This document shows, in pieces, positions 20,455 through 31,207 of a stretch of 64,000 nt of DNA; position 1 is the stretch's first letter; the number at the start of each line of letters is the position of its first letter. The notes below the pieces were generated by a model. The model was not told the DNA's origin and did no database searches. It saw only the letters and a list, made by a program, of their open reading frames with translations. The DNA is taken from NCBI GenBank assembly GCA_963575745.1, contig CAUYUJ010016298.1, positions 55,398 through 119,397 of the forward strand, given 5' to 3'. Origin of the DNA: Prorocentrum cordatum. Lineage: Eukaryota > Sar > Dinophyceae > Prorocentrales > Prorocentraceae. A program made the translations under genes and the position numbers.

Positions 20455-21340
20455 GCAATGCTGCCTATGTCGCGCGTGGTCGCTCTTATCCTGGTAGAGC
20501 GGCGCGGCCTTGTCCCAGGCCAGCAGCCACGACACGCACGCGAGGTAGTTCGCGTGCTGGTTCACCTGCGTGTACTTCGAGCAGGACCCGTGCCTGGGCG
20601 AGGGGCTAATGAGCAGAATGTGGATTGGGGCAGTTCAGTCAGACAAGCACCGTGCTGCATGTGCAGAGTGTGACGCGGCATTCAAACATATAAATGTACT
20701 ACACACGTTCGCGTGCGTTGCAGATCGAAGCACTCGACATGTTTATGTTGCGCACATGACCCTTGAAGGTTCACCCGTTTCTAGCGATCGAAAACATGCG
20801 ATTGACGACGGCAGTTGCGATGCTCAGAACAGTAAAGAAATACAGATGCAACGCGAGACATATGGCAAATGGGATCGAGAGGGCTGGCCGGGTCGCCTGC
20901 CAGGATGGTCAGCGTCCTTCGGCCCGCGGCAGCAGCACGAGATCCACGCGCGCTGGACGCCTGCAAGACGCGGGGCTATGCAGGAGGCACGGGCGAGATT
21001 GGCGGCCGGGGGGCGACGGAGGAAGAAGGGTGCAGGGTGACTGCGGCCGTCGGCATCTCTGCACTATGCACGTGGATGTGAGCGCGCGCCAGCGGCGCGA
21101 TGCAATGGGCGGCGCTGATCGTTTGCGCGAGCACGAGGGCAGAAGAAACACAATCACGCACTGTCGGTTCTGTGGGAGAGCGAGCGTCAAGGAGGGAGGA
21201 CAAGGGGTTCGAAGTGAGGCGGGAGCTGGAACTGGAGAGACGCTAGACAGTGAGAAGTCAGGCGGAAGGGGCGAGATGATAGGGGGGATTGGTAGTGGAA
21301 TAGGGAGGGGGAGGAGGAGTCAGCGCAAGAGAACAACGCG

Positions 21341-21386
<46 letters not shown>

Positions 21387-22976
21387 GCTTGAATGACTGC
21401 AGTTGTCGAAATTGACTCGGCGCTCCGTCACGCGGATGGTGAAACCCTGCTTGAGGTGATCGGGGATGTCTTCGGGTGGGCCGCGAAGGACATCAAGACT
21501 CGGCAACGCAAGCGGGGGCTCCAACTCCTCGAACACATCGCCCCCTTCCCCGCCACCCGCGGGGAGGGCTAATAACACATCTTCGGGGTCCCCAGGGGCA
21601 TCTCCTATAGCAAGCGGCGGCAAATCAAGGTACTTCAGACCATGTCGCAATATTTTAATGAAGTCCATGTGCGACAACTCAGGGAACCGCGGGTGCGCGT
21701 GTAAAATGTCAAGGCCACCGTCCTTTTCCTTTAACTCAACCAAGCACCGATAATAACCTGAGGAGCGGCCCGCGAGAATACAAGGGGCCCCGCGGCTCCT
21801 CACCAACTCCTCATTCAACAAGGCTACGAAATATGAGGCAGGCATCGACTGAACATTGCAATCGAAGATGCGTGAGCCGAACTGGTGATCATCGAGGACA
21901 TTTGGCTGCGCCACCAGACCTTGGTAAGAAAGGCGGAGACATAGCTCCAGCTTCGACGAGCCCGTTCCAGTCTCAGCGCACGCGGCAAGCGCAGTGCAGC
22001 TACCTCCGTGAACGCAAGACTGGCTGCACTGCAGACTGGAAGGCCTGACCTGCAACTCAGGCTCGAGAAAGTGCGAGTCATAAGACGTGGATACCACGCC
22101 TGCGTCTTCCAAGAACGGAATGATCGACATCCTGAGCCCTGACATCGTGAGGTCGTACCAGCCGCGTGAGATGGTAGACCCCACCCACGCCCCCTCCTTA
22201 ACAAGATGGTCGACAACGGCAACCGCATCATTCACGCTAAGTGGATACCCTGATACTTCCGCGGCGATAGCACCGACGTCCTGAGCTAAGAGGGATCAAA
22301 GAGACAAGTAGCTAGCTCATAACAATGCTTTGTTATCTATATTTGTTAGAGGGTATGGGGTGGGGGACTAGTGGCTGGGCGATACATTCAAACGCCAGCG
22401 CCCCTCCTGCATTTCAATGTACACCTAGACTGCCCCATATCACATCCCTTTTCTACATCACCCCCTCACCCAACCGAAGTCCTGCGACTCATACGAGATG
22501 GAGGCGAGGGCATCCGATATGCGCGCCTTCACAGGCTCGGGGATGCTGTGGACAAGGCTCGTGGCAGTTGGGGGGCTCCATGAAACGAGGGTCCCCACGC
22601 GATGAGGCTCCGAAAACACATTGAAATTAACGACATGCAGGGAAGCCACAGGCGATGGGCGAACAATGGGACCTGCAGGGCCAGCTTCGACTTCCAAACG
22701 AATGACGCCGAAGTCTCCAGGGGACCACTCCACGTGCGTGGGCCTCAGTACCTTACGTCTCTCCCTGCGAGATGACAACACTTTGAAGAAAACGTGGGTT
22801 CGCACAGCGTCAGCAACATCTGGCGGTCGGCGCACGTTCGTGCACAATGCGACGACTGACCCAAGCAACCCAAGATGTGCGGGCACTATATCACCTGCAA
22901 GTGCAGGCGCAACAATGGCCCCAACCCCGCCGCCAGCCCGGGATGCCCCGGGCGCCACGGCCTGCTCGAAGAGCTC
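20455..22976 (-). CDS. Unknown conserved-looking protein, four exons with matching phases
   Basis: Exon 1 (22976-22470) enters after CCGCAG (ELFEQAVAPG) and ends SYESQDFGW before the donor GTGAGG. Exon 2 (22280-21389) enters after CTCAG (DVGAIAAEVSG) and ends FDNCSHS plus one base before GCGTTT. Exon 3 (20960-20897, 64 bases, after TTGCAG) encodes VQRAWISC and ends before GCGACC. Exon 4 (from 20605, after ATTAG) encodes HGSCSKYTQVNQHANYLAC and SWLLAWDKAAPLY. Each junction restores the frame (0/0, 1/2, 2/1), which is the main support. Two of the three introns need GC donors, which are common in dinoflagellates. The C-terminal Cys/His/Trp-rich segment may be a small metal-binding or DNA-binding domain of a lineage-specific family; I do not recognise a named one. 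The gene may continue at both ends. Confidence 0.6.
21341..21385. repeat. A45 homopolymer inside an intron
   Basis: Forty-five A residues on the plus strand, i.e. a T-run starting three bases inside the proposed GC donor of the second intron of the gene at 20455-22976. Confidence 0.95.
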
Positions 22977-23340
22977 CTGCGGCTACCCAGCCCGCGGCGC
23001 CAGCGGCAGTCGGCTGCAGCGGCGGCCTGCGCAAAGAAGCGAAACGCACGCAGCACTTACAGCAGGTGGACTGCGTGCAAAGAGCAAGACGTTCGGGGCA
23101 CTGGAAAAAAGAGCGAGCGAGAAGGATGGGGGGGGGAGGGGATGGAAGGGAAGGTGAGGCGAAATGAGGAGGAGCAAGGAGGAGAGCAAGGGAGAGAGGG
23201 GGGTCCCTAGGGGGGCGGACACGGGGAGGAGATAACGAGTGATATAGCGAGGGCGGGCAAGAGCATGGGATGAGTAAGCTCAGCGGCAGCAGCATCAGCA
23301 TGAACATGAGTCGTCGGCGACGTCGGCGTCGCCTCAAAGT

Positions 23341-23372
23341 CAGTAACCATTTCGGCTCAACCATAACGCCTC
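23341..23372 (+). other. Degenerate spliced-leader relic, possibly tandem
   Basis: CAGTAACCATTTCGGCTCAA (23341-23360) matches the dinoflagellate leader at 17 of 21 positions including the next base. CCATAACGCCTCAAAA follows at once and resembles a second, more decayed leader 3' end. The pair lies in sense orientation and ends about ten bases before an ATG at 23382. Confidence 0.5.
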
Positions 23373-23381
23373 AAAACTAGC

Positions 23382-23732
23382 ATGGCCGGCGGTGATGACT
23401 CCGATTCAGACGAGCAATGGGGAGATTGGAGGCCAGTCGTTCGGGGTCGAGGGCAGCAAGAGCAAGGACAAGAGCAGGGCAGTGCATCAGGGCGCGAGCA
23501 AGGAGATTTGCAAGCACCTGGCGAGGGCGAAGGCGACGGCGACAAGGGCGACGCCAAGGGCAAAGGCACTGGCAAGATGGTCGCGAACAAGGGCAAGGGT
23601 CATGACGCAAGCAGCAATGACACCAGCGTCAACGCCAGCAGAACCCAGGCGAAGAAACGCCCGCGGCCGCGAGAGGCGATCGAGCCAAAGAAGCGGCCAC
23701 AGCGGCGGTGGCAGTGGTGGGAGCAGTGGTAG
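23382..23732 (+). CDS. Small acidic-to-basic Gly/Lys/Gln-rich protein, 116 aa, possibly retroposed
   Basis: ATG at 23382 opens a 116-residue frame: acidic start (MAGGDDSDSDEQWGDW), a Gln/Gly-rich middle, a Gly-Lys-Asp-rich stretch, and a basic tail (KKRPRPREAIEPKKRPQRRW) that could serve as a nuclear signal. It is one of few plus-strand candidates among minus-strand genes, and leader relics sit just upstream, which together suggest insertion of a processed mRNA. The frame just beyond the stop in another phase contains Cys/His-rich sequence (CHRCRTDRRCMLHDCRRH), so an intron or frameshift extending the protein is possible. No named family. Confidence 0.4.
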   Translation: MAGGDDSDSDEQWGDWRPVVRGRGQQEQGQEQGSASGREQGDLQAPGEGEGDGDKGDAKGKGTGKMVANKGKGHDASSNDTSVNASRTQAKKRPRPREAIEPKKRPQRRWQWWEQW

Positions 23733-23944
23733 CAGTAGCCCAAGCACTGACGCACGAGCGCCAGCAACGACAGCAGCAGGGGCAGCAGTGCAGTTGCGGC
23801 GCCTTCGATGCCCAAACGGAGCCCTTCGTCATCTGTCATCGTTGTCGCACGGATCGCCGTTGCATGTTGCACGATTGTCGTCGCCACGCGCCCGATCGCC
23901 ATCACCGACGTCGCGCGTCTTGGAGATGCACTGGCACATGTGGC

Positions 23945-24190
<246 letters not shown>

Positions 24191-24414
24191 TGCCCCCGCC
24201 ATCCTCCGCCCATCCTCCTTCGGTCCGATCTTCGCCCCAGTTCACCTCTCTACGTTGCCCCTGCGCGCCCTCCCCCCATGACCCCATACATCCCTTCATC
24301 GCTCCTCCTCCTCCCTCCTTCCATCCCTCCGTCGCCCACTCTTGACCCGCGCGACTCGTGCTCCTGCTTCCCCCCTCCCCGGCCCCAGCCCCGTCGGCGT
24401 CCCGAGGAACGCTC

Positions 24415-25772
24415 CAAATGCGGGTGCTGTCGTTCATGATGGATTTGAGCGCCCCCATGATCGCGTGAGAGGTATGATCTAACACCAATGCTTTGCATAT
24501 CACCGCCTTCTCATTCTTGGACCATTGTTCCCTGGCCTTGTTAGCGGAGGACATTTTTCGGAACTGCCCACGGACATGATAGAGGAATATGAGGCCCTTC
24601 TTCTCTGCCTGATCCATCTGCCTTATCTGCCACCTGTCCTCGCGTGGATAGATAGGTGACAATACCGCAGACGCCAAGTCTCGCCTGCGCCAGTTCGCCA
24701 CAGCGAAGGTCCAGAAAGCATCATGCTCGAGGAGGGCTGCGTATTCATGCACCTTCAGCTTGCAATGTATAGTTTGAGGGCTGTGGTGTTTCATCTTGCG
24801 CTGGAGGGCACCGATGTGCGCGTGGGCCCCCTCGACCCTCCGAGTGCGAATGACAGCCATGGAATATTGTTCGAGTTCCCACGCGACTCGATCTGGGAGG
24901 GGGGCTTCGGGGTCCTGGACGAAGACGTTCAAATCTGCCCTGGGGGGGTTCGCGTCGCCAACTGCCAAGTACACGGTGACGCGGTGCAAAGATTGCAACT
25001 TGCCCCCAGCAACGGCATCATCCACTTCCGTCAAACATTCGCGGATCGCAGTTTTGCACTGACCGAGGGTCCAGGTTCCCAAGATGTTACCCAGTGCCGC
25101 CAGGAACTTAAAAGGTGTGAAACTCAGGTGGACGAATTTGAGCCTCCAGTTGTCGCATATGGCATGTTTCAATTGATCCTGGATCCCCACCAATCGAACG
25201 GCCTCGTCCTGAGGCGACTGGGAGATAAAATTGAGGAAATCCTTGTGCCGGGATGCCACCAGATTCGCACATAGCTTATCGACGCCACCACACACCAGCT
25301 CCACGAGGCGTCGGCCTCTCCAAAAGCACCCCTCCGACGCCTTCCTATACGCTGCCAATCCTGCCTTCCGCGAGCGGGTCACATCGTTCAGAATGCGTTC
25401 GTGGCAACGACACCCCTCGGCCCAGGTCCCCGAAATGCCGACCGAAGAGCACACCGATAACAGAGCCCAGGTAAGTCCTAAGAGAGGCTTGAACTGAACT
25501 GCTTCTGCGACCCGCTTAATCAAGCCAGAGTCAATTTCGGATGCCTCTGCAACGCCTTCGCAGAACTTCTGAACGCTGAAATGTTGCAACAGCAGGGGGA
25601 GAACGTCGACAAGATACCTACAGAAACGTTCGACGCACTGCCATTTCCAGTCGAAGGTGGCCCCCTGCTTACTCCCCTCCCCCATCGGATGGCCTGACAC
25701 GCCAGGGGGGAGGCAGGTTGCCTTGAAGCGGAGAACCACGTCGCGCCTGCCGAAGAAAGTCGACAGCAGCGC
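24415..25772 (-). CDS. Unknown large gene, main downstream exon (~450 residues), possibly transposase-derived
   Basis: Enters in phase 0 after GGGGCCCAG (ALLSTFFGRRDVV) and stays open for about 450 residues before running into low-complexity DNA near 24415. The sequence is rich in Leu, Trp and Cys with a globular look. A segment TRRVEGAHAHIGALQRK is reminiscent of the Arg/Glu/His stretch near the end of DDE-type transposases, but no complete catalytic triad could be assigned. The upstream exons at 26307-26688 and 27094-27602 join to it in compatible phase, so this is part of one multi-exon gene. Function is unknown; the transposase idea is weak inference. Confidence 0.55.
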
Positions 25773-26306
25773 CTGGGCCCCATCATTGGGGGGCGGATGC
25801 GCGCGACGGCCCGGGGAGAGGCGGCCGGGGATTGGAGCGGGAGGGAGGAAGGGGGGGAAAGGCACGCGGGGACAGGGGTGGGGCCAGGGTCCACGGGCCA
25901 AGGGCTAGGGCCCGCCAGGGACCAGGCTAGGGAACGACGGCTATGCAGCCAGGCGGTCAGTAAGAGAAGGAAGCTGAATGCGAGGGAGTGGGGCGGCGCG
26001 CAGCCACGGCGCGCAACTGGGCGAAGAGTGGCAGAATACACAGTAGTGAAGAGGAGAAGCTAGTAGAGAGCGGATGAGTGAGAGGTGAGAGGACAGCGGG
26101 AGGAGCAAGCAACGAGCACCCAATGCGAGCATGGGCGATCCTCAACGACCATCACCTCTTCCAAAGCTCCCCCGGGCTTCCTGTCGCGACCCGCCCTCAC
26201 CTGCCCCCTCCATCCCCTTCCCCTTCCCCGCCCTCTCCACCCTCGCCAAGTATCCCCATCAACGACCTCGGATCATCAGGGAGGGGTGATATGAGAGGCT
26301 GACAAC

Positions 26307-26688
26307 GATCGCAGTTGCCCCCAAGATGGCCTTAAAGTGGACTCCAAGCCGCTCCCATTCAGGAAGCTTTTCAACTGCTTCCTCCAACGGATTGTAAAGC
26401 ACATGGTAACAGTCTGGCAACCGCAGCGCAAGCGGGAGGAAATACTTGTCGTTTACATCGGGGCTGAACAATTGCAACTCGCCTTTCTGGATGGCATCCA
26501 ATATGCTGCGTACATCGCCAGACCACTGATGTAACAGTAACGGCGAATCCCCAACCTCCGAATCCACCCCCTGGTCTGTAGTCCAGCTCCTGACCTGGTA
26601 GCGAGCCCCCCCTCCCACGCCCTCGTCGGCTTGCCGCCGATGCGAGCAAAGGCCCGAGAAACTGACTAAGCTCAGAAACATCGCATTG
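26307..26688 (-). CDS. Same large gene, internal exon with a frame switch at a C7/G7 run
   Basis: Enters after CTGTCAG in phase 0 (QCDVSELSQFLGPLLASA) and leaves in phase 0 after GATC (HFKAILGATAI) before GTTGTC. Between these ends the protein-like frame changes. The switch falls at a homopolymer of seven C (26606-26612, plus strand), the classic site for an indel, either a sequencing error or a real frameshift. With one base corrected the exon is continuous and joins exons on both sides in phase. Confidence 0.55.
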
Positions 26689-27093
26689 CTGACAGATGGA
26701 ATGGAGGCCGGGAGGGAGAGGGCAGGCGGGGGGCGGGCGAGAGGGTGAGAATGCCAAAGAGAATGGTGAATCACTGGTCTCCTCTCTCGCCTTCCCCCCC
26801 CCCCCATCCTCCCCCCCCTCCTCCTCAATCCCCTACCTCCCCCCCCCTCCTCTCCCTCTCCTATGCCCAACCAAATCGCATTCAGTCAGTCACCCTCCCC
26901 TCAGACTCCCCTCCCCCCTCGCCCTCCCTCCTCTGTTTTTTTCCACGCGTGGTAGCGGGTCAACGAATGCCCGCGGAGGCGTTGCTACATAATGCAATCA
27001 AGGATGCCCCCGAGCGGAAACAACATTGCAATGAATACGCACTCCGCCCCCCCCCCCCCCCCCCCCGAAGAGAGCCTGATTGAATGCAGGTAC

Positions 27094-27602
27094 TGACCCC
27101 GCTTCAAGCATAAGAGCGCGCTGCGTATTTGCAGACTTGCACAGCACGCCCCCAGCCCCCTGACCCAAGGTTGACAGAGGTAACATTCGGAACTCATGGG
27201 CGGACCCAACATTCATGGACATGAGCTCAGCACACAAACACGCCTCTTGCCATTGCACCCTGTCCTCTAATATGGGGTAGAAGTTGCACGGCGCCTGCGG
27301 CGAGGAATCCGCTTGCCAATGGCGGCTGAACCTCGTGGTCTTCAACTCCCGCTGAAATAAAATTTCAATGAGTCCCAGCCGCGGCAACACAGTTTCCCTC
27401 GCGAACTTCGGCATGGCCGACGCGAGATGGGAAGCAACGGCGTTCGCTTCGCCCTCGGGCAACACCATTCTGAAGCACAACTCTGCAATCTCGTGCAAGG
27501 ACGTCCGCTGGGGGTCGTGCAACAATCGCCCGAGCTGCCATGCCCGCAATAACGTCTCGGGCTGGGGGACATGCGATTTATACGCGCTGGCAACGCGGCC
27601 CC
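27094..27602 (-). CDS. Same large gene, internal exon
   Basis: Enters after TGATTGAG at about 27603 and ends in phase 0 (RALMLEAGS) at the donor GTACCT. The peptide (AWQLGRLLHDPQR, EIAELCFRMVLPEGEANAV, LPRLGLIEILFQREL) is helical and of normal composition; no domain is recognised. It is followed by an intron containing a long C-run (27051-27066). Confidence 0.55.
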
Positions 27603-27829
27603 CTCAATCAAACGACCAACGATGCAAAGCAATGCAGGTGCGAATGACACGCCGAGAATATTGGCACTTTCTGGCTGCGCATCAAGTGGGGGGGAGGATT
27701 GGAGGCGAGGGGGAAGGGGGGGGGAGGGGGGGAAGAGGTCTCAGGGGGAAGAGGAGGAGGGGGAGGGGGAGGAGGAGGCGGAGGAGGAGGCGGAGGAGGA
27801 GGATGAGGAGGAGGACGAGTGGACCCTCA

Positions 27830-27918
27830 AACAGCGGCCGATGACCTCGGCCTGGGCCCGAATCTCGCGGAACGCCGTCGCCCTCGCGCACAATGATCGA
27901 AAGGCAAGCACTGTCTGA
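27830..27918 (-). CDS. Probable small exon of the same gene
   Basis: Follows GTCAGACAG and encodes LAFRSLCARATAFREIRAQ and AEVIGRCLR before a GTCCAC donor-like site. The phase with the next exon (27602) is not clearly satisfied, so borders may differ by a few bases. Confidence 0.35.
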
Positions 27919-28599
27919 CGAACATTCGAGGACAAAGGAGGGAGGGAGAAGGGAAACCGTGGGCCTTCCAAATGCGGTCTACGATGCCGCCAGGCCGCCG
28001 CGGGGGGGCCTGCGAGCCCGGGCCGGCGGGTCGCAGCGTGGTCTCATCCTTTTGCGGCGGTTGCGCCGCGGCGAAACAGCGGCCTCTCTCACGTCCTCGT
28101 TCGCCGTCCTCCTCCACATTCTCCTCCTCTCTCCTCCTCCGCCATCCGACCCCCGTCCGATCCCTCCCCGTCCCACTTCTCGCCCTCCTCCCTCCTCGCT
28201 ATCCCCCCATATCCTTCTCCTCATCATCCGCCTCGTCCTTCTCCTCCTCCTGCTTCCTGTTTTCCTGCTGCTGCTGGCCGCTGCTGGCACTCTCTGGGCT
28301 GGCCCCCTGACCATTGCGGGCCCGCCAGCAGCCCTCAACCTTGCCCCTTCACCCTCATCTCCTCTCCCCTCTCAAGCCTCCTCATCCCCATCTCCTCATC
28401 CTCATCTCCTCTCCCCTATCACCCTGCCCCATCCGCGCCCCTCATCCCCTCCCTTCTCACCCCGCTCGCCTCTGCCTGATCATTGTCATCATCTTCAAGT
28501 CCTTCACCCTTCCCCCCTCCCCCCTCTCCCATCGCCATGCCCCCCTCCCCCTCGCACTCGCCACTCCTCCTCGCCCCCTCGCCCGCTGCGTCGTCGCGG

Positions 28600-28760
28600 G
28601 TGGCGGCGCAAACTGTCCCGCGGCAACTGGGACTCCCCCTCGGGCGCCACGCCCGATCTGTGGGCGAAGGACGCGGGCGCCACCACGAACCCCACCGACC
28701 CCGAGTGGATCAATTCCGCCACGCTCTCCGGGACGCAGAATCCCTCAGCGACGGGCGGAC
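28600..28760 (-). CDS. Possible exon, unknown protein
   Basis: The minus-strand frame encodes EGFCVPESVAELIHSGSVG and FVVAPASFAHRSGVAPEGES, protein-like and free of simple repeats. It lies between the stronger exons at 27.1-27.6 and 29.3-29.6 kb on the same strand. Borders are not determined. Confidence 0.3.
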
Positions 28761-29271
28761 GGGGGGGGGCGGCTGAAGCCCCGCTTGCCTCCGCTCCCCC
28801 TCCACGACGCCGACGCCGCGATCATCTCGCGGATATCCTCGCGCTCTCGCCGCGCAGCCCGCTCTACTGGGCCGAGGCTAACGGCCTTCGAAGTGCGATG
28901 ATCTTCGCGAAGCCAGAGCCCCCGAAGCGCGATTTTCTTCGCGGCCGACCGCGGTGGAGTGTGGGGTCAACGACTGCCCCTGCTGCTGCCAGCCAGGCTG
29001 CCGCTGCTGCTCGCATTTATGTTGCCCTCTCCCCTGTCGCTGTCAACCATCCTGTCGTTGCTGATGACACCCCTTGCAATTGCTCTCGTCACTTTCCCAC
29101 CGTGCTCTCCTCATGCGGATGATGCTATGCCGCTGCTGCCCCACCACCCTGTTGCCGTCGTTCCTCCTCCGCCTTGTCCCCCCCCCACTTCCTGACCACC
29201 CCTTTCACCCTGGCCCTTCCGATCCCCCCCCCCCCCCGACCCTTGTACTCCTTTTGTTGTGTTTCAAATTG

Positions 29272-29590
29272 CCCGCTGCCCGAATGCCTTCGGGCTGGGA
29301 TCCTGCACGCCAAGGTCGACGAGCTCTTGAACGATCAAACTCCCGTCAAACGACGGAATGGGCCCCCGCGACTTGTTGCACTGATCTGGGCACGGCCACG
29401 GAGCCTGCCCAGTAGCAGGGCGGTACGATGATATAGTCCATACCAACATACTCGAGGCGGCAGCCTCGAAGTTCCCGAACTGTCGAGCCTGCCAAAGGAC
29501 ACCAGGCCGCGTGGCGTCCGCATGAGACATCCGAGACAACTTTGAAAACTCCACGGCCCCCCACACGTCTGCGACGTTCCTCCGCGCAAC
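29272..29590 (-). CDS. Hypothetical exon (~106 residues), upstream part of the minus-strand gene series
   Basis: Enters after CTCGGAAG (VARRNVADVWGAVEFSKLS) and runs to an AGCGG|GCAATT GC-donor-like end. Balanced, well-mixed composition (ARQFGNFEAAASSMLVWTI, GPIPSFDGSLIVQELVDLG). It may be the most upstream detectable exon of the gene extending to 24.4 kb, or a separate gene. No family recognised. Confidence 0.45.
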
Positions 29591-30835
29591 CTTCCGAGGA
29601 AGAGGAGGAGGATACTCGAGAAAAGGGACCGGAGGAGGATGAGGAGGACATTGAAGACAATGAGGAGGGGGAGGGGGAGACGGAGGAGGACGAGGATGAA
29701 GACAAGGAGGAAGAGGACAAATATTAGGCGAGGAGGGCACGGATAAAGTAAGACGTAAGACCTTCCTCGCACTCACTAGAAAGAAAGTCCGTGGAAGCGC
29801 GTTGCGGCGGCGACGCTTGGCGCCACCGTGAGGCTGGGGCGGCGCCGCGATGTCCTCGACGTCCGCGACGACGAGGTCCATCGCGGCGGCGCCTGGCCCG
29901 AACCCAGGGGACAGGGGAAGGGGGGCGACAACGACGACGACGCTGAGCAGCAGCAGGAGCAGGAACGCGAAGAGGAGGAGGAGCAGGAGCGCGAAGAAGA
30001 TAACGAAACAAAGGCGAAAACGGATTACGAAAAGGATCGGACACCGCGGGGGGGGGAGGAGGGAGGGCCTGCGGATGAGACGAAAAAATGAACGAACGAA
30101 AATTGGAAGAATGGAAACCCACCCCTCTTTGTCCTCCTCCTGCTCGGAGTGTCCTCCTTCTCTTCCCCCTCTCCTTCTCCTCGGTCCTCCTCCTCCTCCT
30201 CCTCCTCCTCCTCCTCCTCCTCGTTGACCTCCTACCCTAACCCTGCAATCCCAAACAACAAGTCCCCCAACCAGCCCCGCCAGCAGCCGCGGCAGCAGGC
30301 CGCGCGCGCAGGCGCGCGGCGCCGCCCCGCGGGGGCGGCGACCAGGCCCGGGCCGAGGCCGAGGGCCGGCGCCAGCACAGAGCCCGCTGCGGCAGCAGCG
30401 GGCAGAAGAGAGGGACGAGGACGGGCGACGGCAGCGGTAGCACGCGACAGCCACTGCCGACGACGTCATCCTACTCCACCTCCTGCTGGTCCTCCTCCTC
30501 CTCCGCCTCCTTCCTCCTCCTGTTGTTTTTTCGTCCTGATGTTGTGCCTCCTTTTCCTTCCTCCTCCTTCCTCCCCTTCTCCTCTATTATGTTCCCCCTG
30601 CTGCGGCCGCCCCCCGGGCCCCCCCCCCTCACCCCTTAGGCAGTGATCCTGGTGATGGCGCCCGCGAGCCGCGACGCGAACGCGAGTTTGCAACGCATTG
30701 CTCAACGCGGCACGACGTGGCATTGCACGCACGGCATTGGGAGCAGCAAAGGGAGCTGGATGATGATAGATGGAAGCGGGACGGTTAGCGCGATAATTAT
30801 GGGAGGTAGGGCAGGGTAGGTTGAAGGTTGGTGGT
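29591..30835. other. Low-complexity DNA, no gene seen
   Basis: GGA-rich (29600-29725), a (CTC)n run at 30185-30222, Arg/Ala-rich high-GC sequence (30290-30440) and further CTC-rich DNA. All open frames are compositional shadows. Confidence 0.6.
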
Positions 30836-30837
30836 CT

Positions 30838-30985
30838 GTGCGCATAGCGTGGCATAGCATGGCATAACATGGAACAGCACCAGGAAAAGGGCATAGCATG
30901 GCATAACATGGCATATCATAGCATCGTGGCATAGCATAGCATAGCAGAGCGTGGCATAGCGTGGCATAGCATGGCATAACATGCC
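30838..30985. repeat. GGCATAGCAT-type 10-bp minisatellite
   Basis: Variants of GGCATAGCAT/GGCATAACAT repeat about every ten bases, interrupted once by ACAGCACCAGGAAAAGG. It translates into Met-Leu-Cys-His-Ala peptides on the minus strand. Confidence 0.9.
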
Positions 30986-31170
30986 GCCCCGCGAGACGCG
31001 GACCGTGACCTACTTCATGTAGGACAGGAACATAACGATTGGTGGCATAGCCTGGTGCCGAGCCCGACATGCTGAACACGCATCGATATCCATCAAGCAA
31101 TAAGTGCAAACATAGGTCTGCTAGTTGGTTCGGCACTTACATCGCTTTCGTTTCTTTTAAGGTAAGGTCC

Positions 31171-31207
31171 GTGGGCTCGCTTAGTCTGCTTACCATGTTC
31201 CTACCAG
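31171..31207 (+). repeat. 37-bp dispersed segment shared with 3034-3070
   Basis: Thirty bases identical (inverse orientation) to 3041-3070, then TACCAG conserved. It lies directly at the truncated end of the LINE at 31.2-33.5 kb, so the junction falls at the same base (after CCAG) as in the other copy. Confidence 0.85.
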
